From Halichoerus grypus (lineage: Eukaryota; Chordata; Mammalia; Carnivora; Phocidae), in assembly GCF_964656455.1 (NCBI RefSeq), contig NC_135715.1:40682603-40746602 (forward strand): a DNA stretch of 64,000 bases, given 5' to 3'. A program made the position numbers and the translations under genes. Positions 12,801 through 24,720 of the stretch are shown here, piece by piece. The notes beneath the pieces are model-generated. The model was not told the origin of the DNA, ran no database searches, and worked only from the letters and a program-made list of their open reading frames with translations. Positions within the stretch are counted from its first letter, which is position 1, and every line of letters begins with the position of its first letter.

Positions 12801-13857
12801 TCTGGGAAACTCTTCATCTCTCCTTCTAGTCTAAATGATAGCCTTGCTGGATAGAGTATTCTGGCCTGCAAGTTTTTTCCTTTCAGCACTTTGAATATAT
12901 CATGCCTCTTCTTCTGGCCTGCAAAATTTCTGCTGAAAAATCAGCTGATAGCCTTTCAAGGTTTCCCTTATATGTAACTTTTTTTTTTCTCTTGCTGCCA
13001 CAAAATTGTCACTTTATCACTACTTTTTGCCATTTTAATTATTATGTTTCTTAGTATGGACATCCTTGGGTTGACTTTGTTGGGGCTTCTCTGTGCTTCC
13101 TTGATCTAGATTTCTGTTTCCTTCCCAACATTCAGAGTTTTCAGTTTATTTATTCAGGTAAATTTTCTGCTAAGTGGAGAGTGCTGCTCTGTGCTGGTTC
13201 CTGCCATTGTCCTTGTATCCAGGCTTGGGGGCATCAGAGGAAAAATGGCACCCATCAGCTTCTTTTCCTGGAGAAGTCTCCCAAAGATCCCTGCCCCTCC
13301 AGGACAAGTTCTGAGATTAGTAAACAAATTTCCCTCCCATATACCCCAGGCATTTTTCAAACTGTTGCTTCCATGCTGTATCTCCATAGGAATTTTTGTT
13401 ATGCTGTTTCTTTGCAGGCAGGGACTCAGTTTCCTATTGACTTCCTGGTTCTCCCAGAGCTGAGCACACTGATTTTTGAAGTTCCAGGTGTTAAGCACTG
13501 TTGATTTTTAAGAACTTTTGTGACACAAAATTATGCCCCCCTGGTTCTCATGTGGGTTCACCATGCCTGGGGTGCTTGGTGTGAGGGTCTAATCCTCTCC
13601 CCTCTCCATGCCCACAGTGTCCCTCCCTCCTGTGGACAGTTGCACAGATCCATTTAGCTCCTGACCACATGTCTGCCCTTTCTACCCTATTCAATGTGGT
13701 CTCTTCTCTACATTTAGCTGTGGAGAGTCTGTTCTGCCAGTCTTCAGGTCATTTTCTGGGTTATTTACACTGTAAATGTGAGTGTTATAGTTGTATCCAT
13801 GGGAGAGGTGAGCTTAGGATCCTTCTACACTGCCACCTTCCCTGGAAGTCCTCCTAT

Positions 13858-13945
13858 AACATCTTGATTTCAGACTTCTAATCTCTAAAACTGTTGTTTT
13901 AAGCAACCAAGTTTGTGCTGTTACAGTAGTCCTAAGAAACTAAAT
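13858..13945 (+). mobile_element. MaLR-type LTR 3' end fragment
   Basis: 'cttgatttcagacttctaat' followed by 'ctgttgttttaagcaaccaa' and 'tttgtgctgttaca' is the characteristic 3' end of a MaLR/ERVL-type LTR. Only the end survives, abutting the 5' end of the antisense L1. Confidence 0.65.
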
Positions 13946-15162
13946 ACACATACACACATGTATGTATACATACATATATATGCATATGATTATAACTGAT
14001 ATTAAAATAACATCTATCTGACTCCACACATGATCATAAAACATATAGTTCATATGAATTGCAAATAAAGCCATAAAGAAAACTCATCCATGATAGCAAG
14101 TATTTATAGTATAAGTATTTGTAAGTATTTATCAGTTCAAAGGTATGTACCTTCAAATAAACTGTGGCCTAATTTTGAATCTAACATGAAGTCAGCTGAC
14201 ATTATTTTATTTTAAATATGTTTATATTAAGATACCCCAAATTCATCAAATATAATGTATATAATCTAGATAAAAAAATAAAGCTTCAGGAGGATGACTT
14301 TCAAAGTTCATTATTACATCTGAACCCTGAAAACATTTTAGCACAGTGCATAATAGAGTTTCATCAGTTTATATCTAAAAGGTGCTGAAAAAAGGTTCAG
14401 ACAAAAAAAGGACAAACAAAAGAGCAAACTAACATCACCGTATCTATAACTTTGATATTATTTATCTAAACTTTCAAACTATAATATGTAAAAGAAAGTT
14501 TTGATATAAAGAGCCAAGTAATTTCTATTCATTGATTAAGTAAATGATGAAAATTATTAATTTTTATTATGTCCACAAAAAAGAAAATGTTATCTTAATG
14601 CTGACAGTTTTGCTAATATTATTTTATAACAACCATATTCCCTAGATTTATAAAGAAAAACATAATTTTAAAGCCAACTTAATATTAAACCTACTGAAAA
14701 TTAGACTTTTTTGCTTTTATACCTTTATCCATTTTTTGATTTTCTAAAAAACTACTTGTCATTTTAAACTAATATGAAAAAAAATATTTGCAGTGTTTTC
14801 CATTGTATTAGAAATTAATGACTTTTTGTTTGCATAGAATATTTTATCACTAGGTGTGGGAATACAGAATGCTAAATAACTGGTAAATTTGATTATTTTA
14901 TTTGTAAGCAAGATCAAATTTCTTAATATAATTTCATACTATAATTCCATAATATCTTAGACATATATTAACACACTCAAACACACACTACAGATAGCAA
15001 CTATGTGTGTGCGAAAATATATCTGTATATGTATATTGTGTGTGTGATATAAGCGCATGTGTGTGTAATGTCTATCTAAATGTTCCTGTTTCAGTGGATG
15101 CATTTATTTGAATACAGTGGTAATCAGTAACCACTAAAATAACTTTAGATTATTTTAAGAAA
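13946..15162. other. AT-rich unique DNA with short microsatellites
   Basis: CA/TATG-rich patches at about 13947-13990 and a broken (CA)/(TG) tract at 14970-15070. The rest is unrecognised AT-rich DNA with no gene signal. Confidence 0.5.
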
Positions 15163-15178
15163 TGGCTTTTCAATTTTT

Positions 15179-15387
15179 TTTTTTTTTTTTTTAAGATTTT
15201 ATTCATTTGACAGAGAGAGACACAGCGAGAGAGGGAACACAAGCAAGGGGAGTGGGAGAGGAAGAAGCAGGCTTCCCAGGCTTCCTGCCGAGCAGGGAGC
15301 CCGATGCGGGGCTCGATCCCAGGACCCTGGGATCATGACCTGAGCCGAAGGCAGACGCTTAACGACTGAGCCACCCAGGCGCCCCTG
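15179..15387 (-). mobile_element. Antisense CAN-type SINE
   Basis: Poly-T tail at left and head 'gagccacccaggcgcccc' at right. Exact target duplication 'tggcttttcaattttt' at 15163-15178 and 15388-15403. Close to consensus, so fairly young. Confidence 0.96.
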
Positions 15388-15403
15388 TGGCTTTTCAATT
15401 TTT

Positions 15404-15876
15404 AATAATTTATCCTTTAATTATTTCTTTTCTACATGTATTTCTCAAAAATAGAGACTAGAGAAACTAGGCAAAAAGATGCATGTAAATCCATAGGTAT
15501 TGTGTTAAAACCAATCATAAACATACTGTGAACTGGTGTTAAGTTATATACCAGGCCAGTTTCAGAAATGATCAAATTGTGTAAGGATAACTGACACCTG
15601 TAACAGAGTAAACACTGTGTTAGGATAATAGGGTGCTGACAGGGCAGATGCCTCCCAGCTGAATCATTTTTCCATTCCTGGAAGATTTTGAAATGGAGAA
15701 TTAAGCATTGTCTACCTCAGGGTTACTCAGTCAGAATGTATTTCTGCAGATGAGCTTGCTGATATGACACAGAAACACACAGTGATAAGTCTTATAAGAG
15801 TCTCAGTGCTTGCAGGCATGAGTCCTGCACATTGAGCCTGGGTCAATGCTACATCCTCAGTTTGTTCTAGACAATG

Positions 15877-15918
<42 letters not shown>

Positions 15919-17136
15919 CGCCATGTAGCTGTAGAACAATACTTGATGGGAAAATAAGCCAAGCATTTTACTGTGATGTCTTATGACACAATTGAGAAAT
16001 GAATCCTTTAGGGGGCCTGTGGAGGAATTCATAAATACATAAAACAGTTAAGTCTTTGGAAGTATATTACTTTGTAGGATTAGATTTAGAAAGGGGGCAG
16101 GCTATAGCTTTCTTATATATAAGAACTTGGTGACTAAAAACAAGACTTTTGATAAATAGCACACACGTAATGGCAAATAGCAAATCAGGAATCTTTAAAC
16201 TGGTGTTTAGCCAGTGTACTTCCAACATTGGTTATTATCAGATCATCTAAGTCAGAAAAGTTAAGTATTTCTATTTTCTTCAGTTAAACTATAAATATAG
16301 GAAAATTCCTACTTGTTCATGTGTGGTTATTCACTTGGAGGATATTTTATGTTAAATTTTTAATCCTAAACTAACTTCCCTCAGCTTCCAGAATGCAGAG
16401 ATCATCCTTGCCTCATCCATAATACAAGTGTTAACAACAAGGCAGACAATTCCAGCTTCAATTCGAGCAAAACATATATCAGATGATTATTTATTCCACA
16501 GCTTCAAATTGTATTAAATATTCCAAAATGAAATGTAAATGGTTTTAAACGATTTGTTTTTAGAATTATGCATACCCCCAAATACATGCACAGAGAAAAG
16601 AGATTTATCCATATCTGTGAACATAATTCTCTTTTACTATGCAATTCTGAAAATGAACTCTCTTAACCTATAAACACCAAAACAAAAGCATGTATAAATG
16701 CTTTATCTCTTCAACTATATTATATGCATCAAGTTGGCCGAGTACTTGCAGCAGGTATAATAATACTTTGAGCATAAATGGTACTCAAAAAGTACTGGCT
16801 GAACTATTAAAGTTAACCACACATAAGTGTTTCAGATTAAATTGAGAAAATGATTGATAGTTTATATAAATGAACATAACATGATATGGCTGTGCTATGT
16901 TGTACAGAAGTATTGATACAGCACATAATAATAGACAAAACTGTATAAAATACCAAAGGATTTGTTACAGATTCCTTTTATTAACCTAAGGAAATAATGA
17001 AAAACACATGGCTTCTTTAAAAAAAGATAAGGTCTAGGAAATGCACTTTGTAAATGACAAAAGATATGGATGGTTCTTAAAATTTTGGGTAATTTACAAA
17101 TATTTTTCTCAAAAATAATAACAAAAAAGAGATGTG
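15404..17136. other. Unique DNA
   Basis: Apart from the A38 tract at 15879-15916 I recognise no repeat or gene. Minus-strand open frames at 15727-16032 and 16895-17281 run through the poly-A and the SINE respectively and are not genes. Confidence 0.5.
15879..15916 (+). repeat. A38 homopolymer
   Basis: 38 uninterrupted A between 'gacaatggc' and 'cccgccatg'. A tail this long suggests a retroposed sequence ending here, but I find no recognisable element upstream and no matching target duplication downstream. Confidence 0.85.
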
Positions 17137-17330
17137 AGGTGCCTGGGCAGCTCAGTCGATTAAATGGCTGCCTTTGGCTCTGGTCATGATCCCGGGGTCC
17201 TGGAATCAAGCCCTGCGTGGGGCTCCCTGCTCCGTGGGGAGCCTGCTTCTCCCTCTCCTCTCTTTCTGCCCCTCCTCCCACTCATGCTCTCTCGCTCTCT
17301 CTCTCACTCAAATAAAATCTGTAAAAAAAA
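17137..17330 (+). mobile_element. CAN-type SINE
   Basis: Head 'aggtgcctgggcagctcag', CT-rich middle and 'caaataaaatctgtaaaa' tail. Moderately diverged. No clear target duplication. Confidence 0.92.
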
Positions 17331-19756
17331 TTAAAAGTACTTTAAAAAAATAGATTTGAAATTACTCATTTCCTCATACTAAAATGTCTAGAAAAAGTAA
17401 GCTATATAATTTTGAAATATAAAATTTAGAAAGACATACATGTATAAGTATTAAAGTCAGTTAATTATTAATATTAAGATCACAAATACCAATTAAGATA
17501 AAACAAACAGGCAAAAAATAAAAGAGGCGAATAAGTGTAGTCAAATAATTTAAATATTAAACTCTGGTGAACATCATCAATGCCTAAAATTAAAATAGTA
17601 TAATAATTTGTCAGACACTTAGAATTTTTACCTTAACTTCTTGAGAAATAATGCATGAATATGACAGAATAAATTTATATTTCAATCAAGACTCCCCTGA
17701 TGCTACCTCCTATCTTGGGGATACACAGCTGAAATACATTTTTTTATTTCTTTACAACTAGCAGGGACCACATGTGTAGTTCTGGACAATGGACTGTAAG
17801 AGTTATGGTTATAGTACACTTATGGTAAATTAAATTAAATTACTATTTAAAGTAATTAAAAAGTCAGTAGGTGGATCACATCATTAGATATTCAAAAGAA
17901 CTAAAACATTCAGAAGAGAAATGTATACAAACAAAAATATTTTAAAATTACTACTTGCTGTGTTCCTCATCCTGTCTTCTTACCTAAAATAACTAAAAAT
18001 AAATTAAAAACAAGAAGCTAAATAATGAGTAAACAAGATCTGGCTTTAATAAATATTTATACCTATATAACATAAGTATAAATACATGTATCATGCATGT
18101 ACACACACATATAATATCCTACGATACCCAATCACGGTATCATAGCAAAAACTTGGAACAAGCTGAAAAAAATTATATTACCTTGAAGAATTTGTATAAG
18201 GAGAGAGAAATTATTTAGAACAAGAAAGAGACATGAAGGTCATTTCTTCATGCACATGTTCAGTGATTGATGGCCTGCTTTTGAAGAGTTTCCTGCGAAT
18301 CAAGAAAAAGTGTTATAAAGAAATCACAAGAGTGTAATGAATTATAGTTAGAATGTAAGGGAAAACTGTGTAGTCCAGCTCACGACAGAATTCATTGAAA
18401 AGGAAACCTGAATACAGAAAGTTATAAATGCCCATGGTACTAATCAAAAGTTTACTGGCGTCCTTGAAGAAATATAGGTAGGAAATGGGGAAGAAAAAGT
18501 AATATATTTACATAAAGTCCCTATTGCACATGATAAAATCTCTTAAAATATTTGGGAAGTTAGTAAGACAAAGAAGTATTTCGTAAGTGTATGCTTCACA
18601 GAGGCTGTATTCCTGGTTCTGTCCAGACTTTTGAATATCTAACATAGGGATACTGCTCTTGTGCATTCTGTGTTACCATTTCAAATATCAAATGTGAAAT
18701 TAGTATTTTTAAGAAACACAGAAATCTCTTATGTTGTGAGATTCTAAAATATTTAAACTACTTTAGAAAGATTCAAATTGCTTATAAAACAATGAAAATG
18801 CACTGATAAATGAAGTCAATTTTATTTGGGGAGCATGATATGAAGGCCCAGAAATCTCTGGGGGTCCCAGAGCTAGTACTAGAACAAGTTCATACCCAAA
18901 GTGGCAGTTTGTATGTTTACCTGTGAGTATGTGGGTGTATCTGTATGTGCATGCTTATATGTATCTGTGTGTATTTTTGAAGAGGTACCAAATATAAACG
19001 CTTTATGATATGCTGTCTTATCTAATCCAATTGTCAGTTTTAATCCATCTGTGTGAGCTATGGAAGACTTCAATAAAGTATTGCTGAGAGAATGAAAAAA
19101 TACAGTTCACAACAGAAAAGGTCACAAACTACTTTTCAACCTGTAACTACCACCAACAACAAATTACCTCTAATTAGGAGGACAATTGTAAAAAGAACAA
19201 AGCTAACAAAATGGGAAAAACCTAAAAGGAGATAGTAAACAAAGGGTAAAGAATGCTGGTTCCCCATCCCCCAAATACGGTAACATTTTATTTGCCTGAA
19301 AAGCCAAATGGACACCAACACAAGTCAGAAAGGAGAGCTTACCAGAGTGAATATTTCAAATTGTGTTCTTTGTCTATTTCACTGATGACCTAGTGGAGTT
19401 GAACAAAAACTTTATTTCTGGTCTTCCATCTACATTGACATTTGTCTGTCTAATGATGGATACATGAATGAATGGAATTTATCTCCTAAAAGTGCTTTGT
19501 GAATGCTAATAACCAGCTTATCGAAGAATCTATCCCAGGAAACTGAAAGGTAGCCCAAGTTTTACTCTATGTCACATCCATCAGCAATTTCAAATTTAAG
19601 GTAGGTTATCTCAGTGTCAGATTAGCAGAAACTGCATAGTTTTTAGAACCCGAAGGATGTGTTTGAATTCTGAACGCTGAGTCTTAACTTTAAATAGCAC
19701 GTGTTATTTATTTGACTTTTTAAGCTTCATTTGCCATCTTTGTAAAACAATTATGT
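17331..19756. other. AT-rich unique DNA
   Basis: No gene or clear repeat. A CATG/CACA-rich patch lies at about 18080-18110 and a TG-rich patch at 18910-18975. A weak L1-like phrase near 18140-18165 is too short to call. Confidence 0.45.
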
Positions 19757-19771
19757 TAAAATTCATGATTC

Positions 19772-19982
19772 TGGGCGCCTGGGTGGCTCAGTTGGTTAAG
19801 CGACTGCCTTCGGCTCAGGTCATGATCCTGGAGTCCCTGGATCGAGTCCCGCGTCGGGCTCCCTGCTCGGCAGGGAGTCTGCTTCTGCCTCTGACCCTCC
19901 CCCCTCTCATGTGTTCTCTCTCATTCTCTCTCTCTCAAATAAATAAATAAAATCTTTAAAAAAAAAAAATAAATAAAAAAAA
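19772..19982 (+). mobile_element. Young CAN-type SINE, 'gcgactgcc' subtype
   Basis: Near-consensus copy of the subtype with 'gagtccctggatcgagtccc' and 'ctgaccctcccccctctcat'. Exact 15-bp target duplication 'taaaattcatgattc' at 19757-19771 and 19983-19997. One of four copies of this subtype here (others at 31843, 43283, 61091). Confidence 0.97.
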
Positions 19983-20010
19983 TAAAATTCATGATTCAAA
20001 GTTAAAGATA

Positions 20011-20516
20011 CAGATATCCCTGCTTTTTGAAAGTTTGTGTTACTCCATCCACCTCACCTTTAGAAAGGACCTACATGAATACCTATTTTCACTAACCAAA
20101 AGAAATCTGAAGAGGATCTTTGCTTTTACAAAAAAAAAAAAAAAAAGGCTAAAGCAAAAACAGCATTCGTTGTTTGTTTTGCAGCAAGCCATTACAGAGT
20201 GAACACACATTCTAAGCAGTGAGAATGGCACTGCCACCTCCTTCCCTGGGAACTACACTCAGCACCTGAGCATGAAGCCACCAGAGCTTCGTACTGTGAC
20301 TGTGAGCATCTGGTTTTTATTTCCATTTACTTTGTGCATCCATTAGTAAGATGTGTCCTAAGGTGTCAGAAAAGCCTAAGAGGTTATTTTGGGGGTCTGG
20401 AAATGCTCAAAAAATGTTCCATTTAAATTAATGGCAATTGCTTCTTCACTTTACTACATTTAGCTTATGAAAGTTTTCATAGCAATGCTCTACTTTCAGA
20501 TAGTGGGGAAAACCTG
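20011..20516. mobile_element. Tigger-like (Tc1/mariner superfamily) non-autonomous DNA transposon
   Basis: 506-bp element. Left end 'cagatatccctgctttttga' and the reverse complement of the right end 'caggttttccccactatctg' both lead into GAAAG, forming imperfect terminal inverted repeats. Both ends are bordered by TA (20009-20010, 20517-20518), the superfamily's target duplication. The interior carries no transposase frame longer than a few dozen codons. A run of 17-18 A (about 20130-20147) has expanded inside. The class assignment rests on TA plus inverted ends. The subfamily name is not certain. Confidence 0.7.
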
Positions 20517-20518
20517 TA

Positions 20519-22195
20519 TAAGGATCTGGGATATAAGGATCTGACACAGAATGTTTCCTGATAATCACTTAAAAGTGAAAGTCATATTGTTATGATCACC
20601 ACTGCAAAATGTTATTCTCTACTTTACTGTTGTTATTCTTCAAATAATGAACAAACATCTTAATATGATAGGAGGGTCCTTTGCATTTTGTATCTAATTT
20701 TATTTTTTATTTTTTAACTTTGTCTTTAATTTTATAAAGTGATTCAATGGCTGAAATTGAGAAAATAAATAGTCTCAGTAGCACTTCATTCACCTCATGA
20801 AAAACAGGATCTGAGGCCTGGGAAAATGAACAACCAATGATGGGACAGAGTGTGGGGATCCTTGAAGCATGAAAAAAGAGAAGCCAAATTTACCTTCAAT
20901 TATGCTGACATATCTAACAATTTCAAATGGATGTCTAATGGCAATAAATGAACATAGCAGAAGAGAAATATTCTTTTTTTCAGATAGTAATGAGAGAAGG
21001 TGGAATAAAACATGGGGAAAATGTAGATGCTTAAATAAATGTTTTTAAAACTTCAATTATGTCTATCATTCTTATATTTTTTTATGTAATTCAACAGGTC
21101 ATTCAGCTTATTTTGAGAGTTTTCACCAAGGCTTAATATTTTAGTAGGGCTAAATAATTGCTAGTGCTATGAAAGTACCTGCTAACATAAAATATTGTTC
21201 CTTTATAAGCATTTAGATGCATTACTATAATCAAGCTACTTCATATATTTTAGGGTCTATCAAATAAATTGATACTATATGTGGATTTCTATCATAATAT
21301 CCTGTTTGTAACATACTGTTCACCAATCCATCTCTCAAACGAATAGTTCCCATAAGTCTGGATCTTTATAAAAGAAGACATTTCAAATCTCTCTAATAAA
21401 TCAAAGTAAGTATTTTTGGTCTAACTTTTAGCAGGTATTAACAGAGCAATCTGTTTATTTTCTTTTGTTTTTGTTTTAAATCCTCAACAAATATAAAATC
21501 GTAAGCAACAGTAATACCCTAGTAATCTTAATTAAGATTCTATGACCCAAAGCTTTTAATGCACAGATATTCAACTAGTAGTCACATAAAGCCATAACAT
21601 TAAGGGGCAAAACAAAACAAAACAACATAACAAGAACAAAATCTAAAGCACTCACAGATAACATTTGTCAGTCATTTCCACTTATTTCTTTGTATGGTAA
21701 GCAAATTAATGAAAGAAACTGAGGGCAGTGACCTTCTCCTTCTCTTTCACTCTCTCTTTATTTTTCATTTCAGTCCCCCAAGAGCCATGCTTTACTCAAA
21801 GACCTTAAAAAGTAGATGAGGTTAGAAGTCATCACTGATGATGATCTCATCTTGTTAGTATTGATTACCTCTCCTGTTGGTAGTAATCATATGAGTTGGT
21901 TACAAAGAGTAATTCAAATTTGTCCTCACATCATTAACTCCAGATAGGTGGAGAAAAAACTGGCCTTAGTCCTCTCATTCTGCTTGAAGTTCAATAGGAA
22001 CAGGAAAAACTGGATTAGCTTTTTCACCTACCCAACAGGCTTTTCTTCACCCATTTTGTTTCAGCCATTTGGGAATAGTACTACTCACATTTTCAGAGAT
22101 CCATATGTTTTTAACTATATCCAACAGACTTGAAGAGAACTACCATAAATAAATAAAAATTGCCTTTGAGAAAGCAGCCAAAATTGCTTCCTATG
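20519..22195. other. Unique AT-rich DNA
   Basis: No gene or repeat recognised. A short AAAAC-rich patch lies at 21608-21625. Confidence 0.5.
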
Positions 22196-22349
22196 GGGCG
22201 CCTGGGTGGCTCAGTCGGTTAAGTGTCTGCCTTCAGCTCAGGTCAAAAATCTCAGGGTCCTGGGATCAAGCCCCGCATCGGGGGGGTGTCCCTGCTCAGC
22301 AGGGAGTCTGCTTCTCCCTCTCTCTCTGCCTGCCACTCCCCCTGCCTGT

Positions 22350-22395
<46 letters not shown>

Positions 22396-22435
22396 TCTCT
22401 GACAAATAAATAAAATCTAAAAGAAAAAAAAAAAA
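22196..22435 (+). mobile_element. CAN-type SINE with expanded (CT)n
   Basis: Head 'ggggcgcctgggtggctcag' and tail 'caaataaataaaatct'. The internal CT block (about 22348-22391) has grown into a pure dinucleotide microsatellite, likely length-polymorphic. No exact target duplication seen. Confidence 0.94.
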
Positions 22436-22783
22436 AGTCCACTCCTATATTTCTGCTTTCTAAGCAAACACACAATTCTTCTTTAATTTTACTTTCATAT
22501 AATAATAATTAAGGTGTTACTGAGTTTCCAAACTTCTATATATTAGAATCAAAAATACATTTAAACTCAGAAGAATGTTGCTGCCTCCAGAAAACCCCTT
22601 ACATATCTGTAGAAGCAGCTGTCCTCCCTTGGCCAGTCTACTACTGTCTCTGTCTAATTCACCTGATGCTGACTGCTACTTATGCCCAGCCTCAGGTGTT
22701 TAAGTCACAACTTTCAATGTTTTCCATGGTGCAAGTCTATATAAAAGAACAGTTTCTAAACTGTATTTAAAATGTAGTCCTTT

Positions 22784-22911
22784 AGGGGCTCCAGGGGGGT
22801 TCAGTCAGTTAAGCATCCAACTCTTGGTCTCAGCTCAGGTCTTGATCTCAGGGTCATGAGTTTAAGCCCCACACTGGGTTCCACTTCTACTAAAATAAAA
22901 TAAAACAAAAA
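22784..22911 (+). mobile_element. Old truncated CAN-type SINE
   Basis: Diverged head 'ggggttcagtcagttaagca', body with 'ctcagctcaggtcttgatct', short A-rich end. Imperfect flanking repeat 'gtagtcctttt/gtagtcttttt'. Lacks the CT-rich region, as in older SINEC subtypes. Confidence 0.85.
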
Positions 22912-23702
22912 GTAGTCTTTTTGTTTCAACATATTTTGAATAACTCAGCTTTCTCTTAAAGCATACAGAATGCTATGCTACACAAGTTGGTAACAAGGGG
23001 GAAAAATGTGGGGACCAAAGAAACAAACTTCAGCATCTTAGATCTCAGTGGTGGTATCCATAGCCTCACGTACTGGTAACTATTTTCCACCTATGGAAAT
23101 AGTTTCATATGTGGAACTAGAGCAAGGTATTTTAAGTGTGAAATGTGAAGAGAGGCAATAAGCTTTTGTCACTGATTTTTGGAAAGCCTTATTGAGCATA
23201 ACCAGTTCTCCTTGTTATTGAATAAAACTAGGTAATCAAAATACATTTAGATCATAATCCTTGCATTGTGTTGGCACACTGATACTTTCATCCTGTGAAT
23301 TATCTGCAAATGCTGCTGACCATAGGTTCTAGTTGGATCACTTAGGGTAACAGAAAATGTAGAAATCACTGATAACCTTGAAGTATGCCAATGATAGCCA
23401 GTGATTCTGTGTAATTACTTAGTTGTCTGTCACTTGAAGTATGTGGATGGGCCATTTTGAAATTCTTTTTTGATTTTATGGTGGTTTGCATGTGTCACTG
23501 TTTCCACATAGTTGCTATAGCAGGAAGAAAAAAATAAGATAAATGAGAAAATCTACTTGGAGTACGACTCTTTCTATCACCAATTCGTTTCTGAAATAAT
23601 ATACCGAGACTCTCCTGTTTTGTGGTTCAAAAATTCTAGCAGCAATAAATCTTGTATATTCCCCAAAGGCTTCCAATTTCTAACTGAATTTCTCGGGTTT
23701 TT
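22912..23702. other. Unique DNA
   Basis: No recognised feature. Confidence 0.45.
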
Positions 23703-23815
23703 CGTTTTTTTTTTTTTGGTTTTTTAAGTAAGCTCTATGTTCAACATGAGGCATGAACTCATGACCTCGAGATCAAGAGTTGCATGCTCTACTGACTGAA
23801 CCAGCCAGGCACCCC
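23703..23815 (-). mobile_element. Old antisense CAN-type SINE
   Basis: T-rich start, 'aagtaagctctatgttcaac' and head 'gaaccagccaggcacccc'. Short older subtype without CT-rich region. Confidence 0.85.
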
Positions 23816-24479
23816 AATAATGGAGTTTCTAGGTATTTCCATATTGGCAATTTAAGAAGACTAGTATTATTACCAAATTATTGCTGATTAAGATGTGATT
23901 ATTTTATCATTTTATTGAGAAGTTCTACCAGTTCTTACATGGAAGGTATTTAACAGTGGTGGCTACAGGAGCTTTCACAAGAGGCACTCCTCTGTGTGCG
24001 TGTTTGTGTGCACATGTGCGTGCATGCGTGTGTGAAAAAGAAGCATTCTTTCATTAGTACCCTGAAAATGCTGAACTTATCTGAGTATTAATTATAAATC
24101 AATGGTTTCCTTAATTAATACTCACTATAGGCTTACCCTCCTATTCTATACATTTTACACTTGAATATTTAAAGTTCTCTTTTCTAGTAGAACCCTTACA
24201 TTATAAAATGCATGAAACAGATTTATAAGCCTAAAAAGAATGGGCACAGAGAACTGAAACCACCTGTATCCATATACTTTAACTAATAGGATTGAGAAAA
24301 AAACATCCATTTAGGTGAACATAAATAAAGAGTTGTTCTGGAAAATTGTTGCCAAGGATGAAAATGAACAAAATAATAAATTACTGGGTTTTTTGAGGGA
24401 AGAATCCTCCAAACTATATTAATAGAGATCAAACTATTTGTTCACAAGAGTAAACAACTTATCAAACAGTTAATTACAA
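23816..24479. other. Unique DNA with GT-rich patch
   Basis: Alternating 'tgtgtgcgtg/gcacatgtgcgtgc' tract at 23990-24035, a potential Z-DNA-forming stretch. No other feature. Confidence 0.5.
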
Positions 24480-24720
24480 CTCACTTTAAGACTGTCACTT
24501 CTTTGTGTCTACAATTCCTATGTTATAAACTTGCCCTGATCCCAACCAATTTTTTGGCTTAAACAACCCACTTTAAATTCCTTGAGCTCAGACACAAAAC
24601 CCCTATAAAAAATGTTCTGGCGAACGTCCCTTTCTGAGACAGTACTAGGACTCTGTCCAGGAGATAATCTGCTTACTTGATCAATGCATTATTCTGGTGA
24701 TCTTTTAGGGAAGTCAATAG
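24480..24720 (+). mobile_element. Possible old ERV LTR fragment
   Basis: The run 'ctgatcccaaccaatttttt', 'ccttgagctcagacac', 'aaacccctataaaaaatg' and 'aggactctgtccaggagat' resembles the promoter half of a class I LTR, with a TATA-like box at 24601-24610. There is no clear TG...CA boundary or target duplication, so this is only a candidate. Confidence 0.35.

Larger units (their letters stand above)
8750..13857 (-). mobile_element. Long antisense LINE-1, 5'UTR to ORF2, lacking its 3' end
   Basis: Read on the minus strand. 5'UTR lies at about 13857-13100, ending at the right in the reverse of the usual L1 start near 'ggtgagcttagg'. ORF1/ORF2-start sequence lies at 13100-12007, and ORF2 at 10234-8750. 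The reverse transcriptase active site FADD is encoded on the minus strand around 9543-9570, followed by readable ORF2 sequence (9348-9551). Interrupted by SINEs at 11785-11989 and 12626-12800 and by a younger L1 at 10235-11760. A large part of ORF2 expected between 10234 and 11760 is missing. The element stops abruptly at 8750 inside ORF2 with no 3'UTR. Confidence 0.85.

Noticed and set aside
13154..13504. Overlapping open frames on both strands, 90-114 codons
   Set aside because: They lie in the GC-richer 5'UTR/ORF1 part of the antisense L1. No independent coding signal.
15727..16032. 101-codon minus-strand frame with a poly-Phe run
   Set aside because: The Phe run is the A38 tract read backwards. 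Nothing else supports coding.
19772..19850. tRNA-like sequence with box A and box B motifs
   Set aside because: This and the other similar heads are the tRNA-derived 5' parts of CAN SINEs, lacking a foldable intact tRNA and followed by a SINE body.
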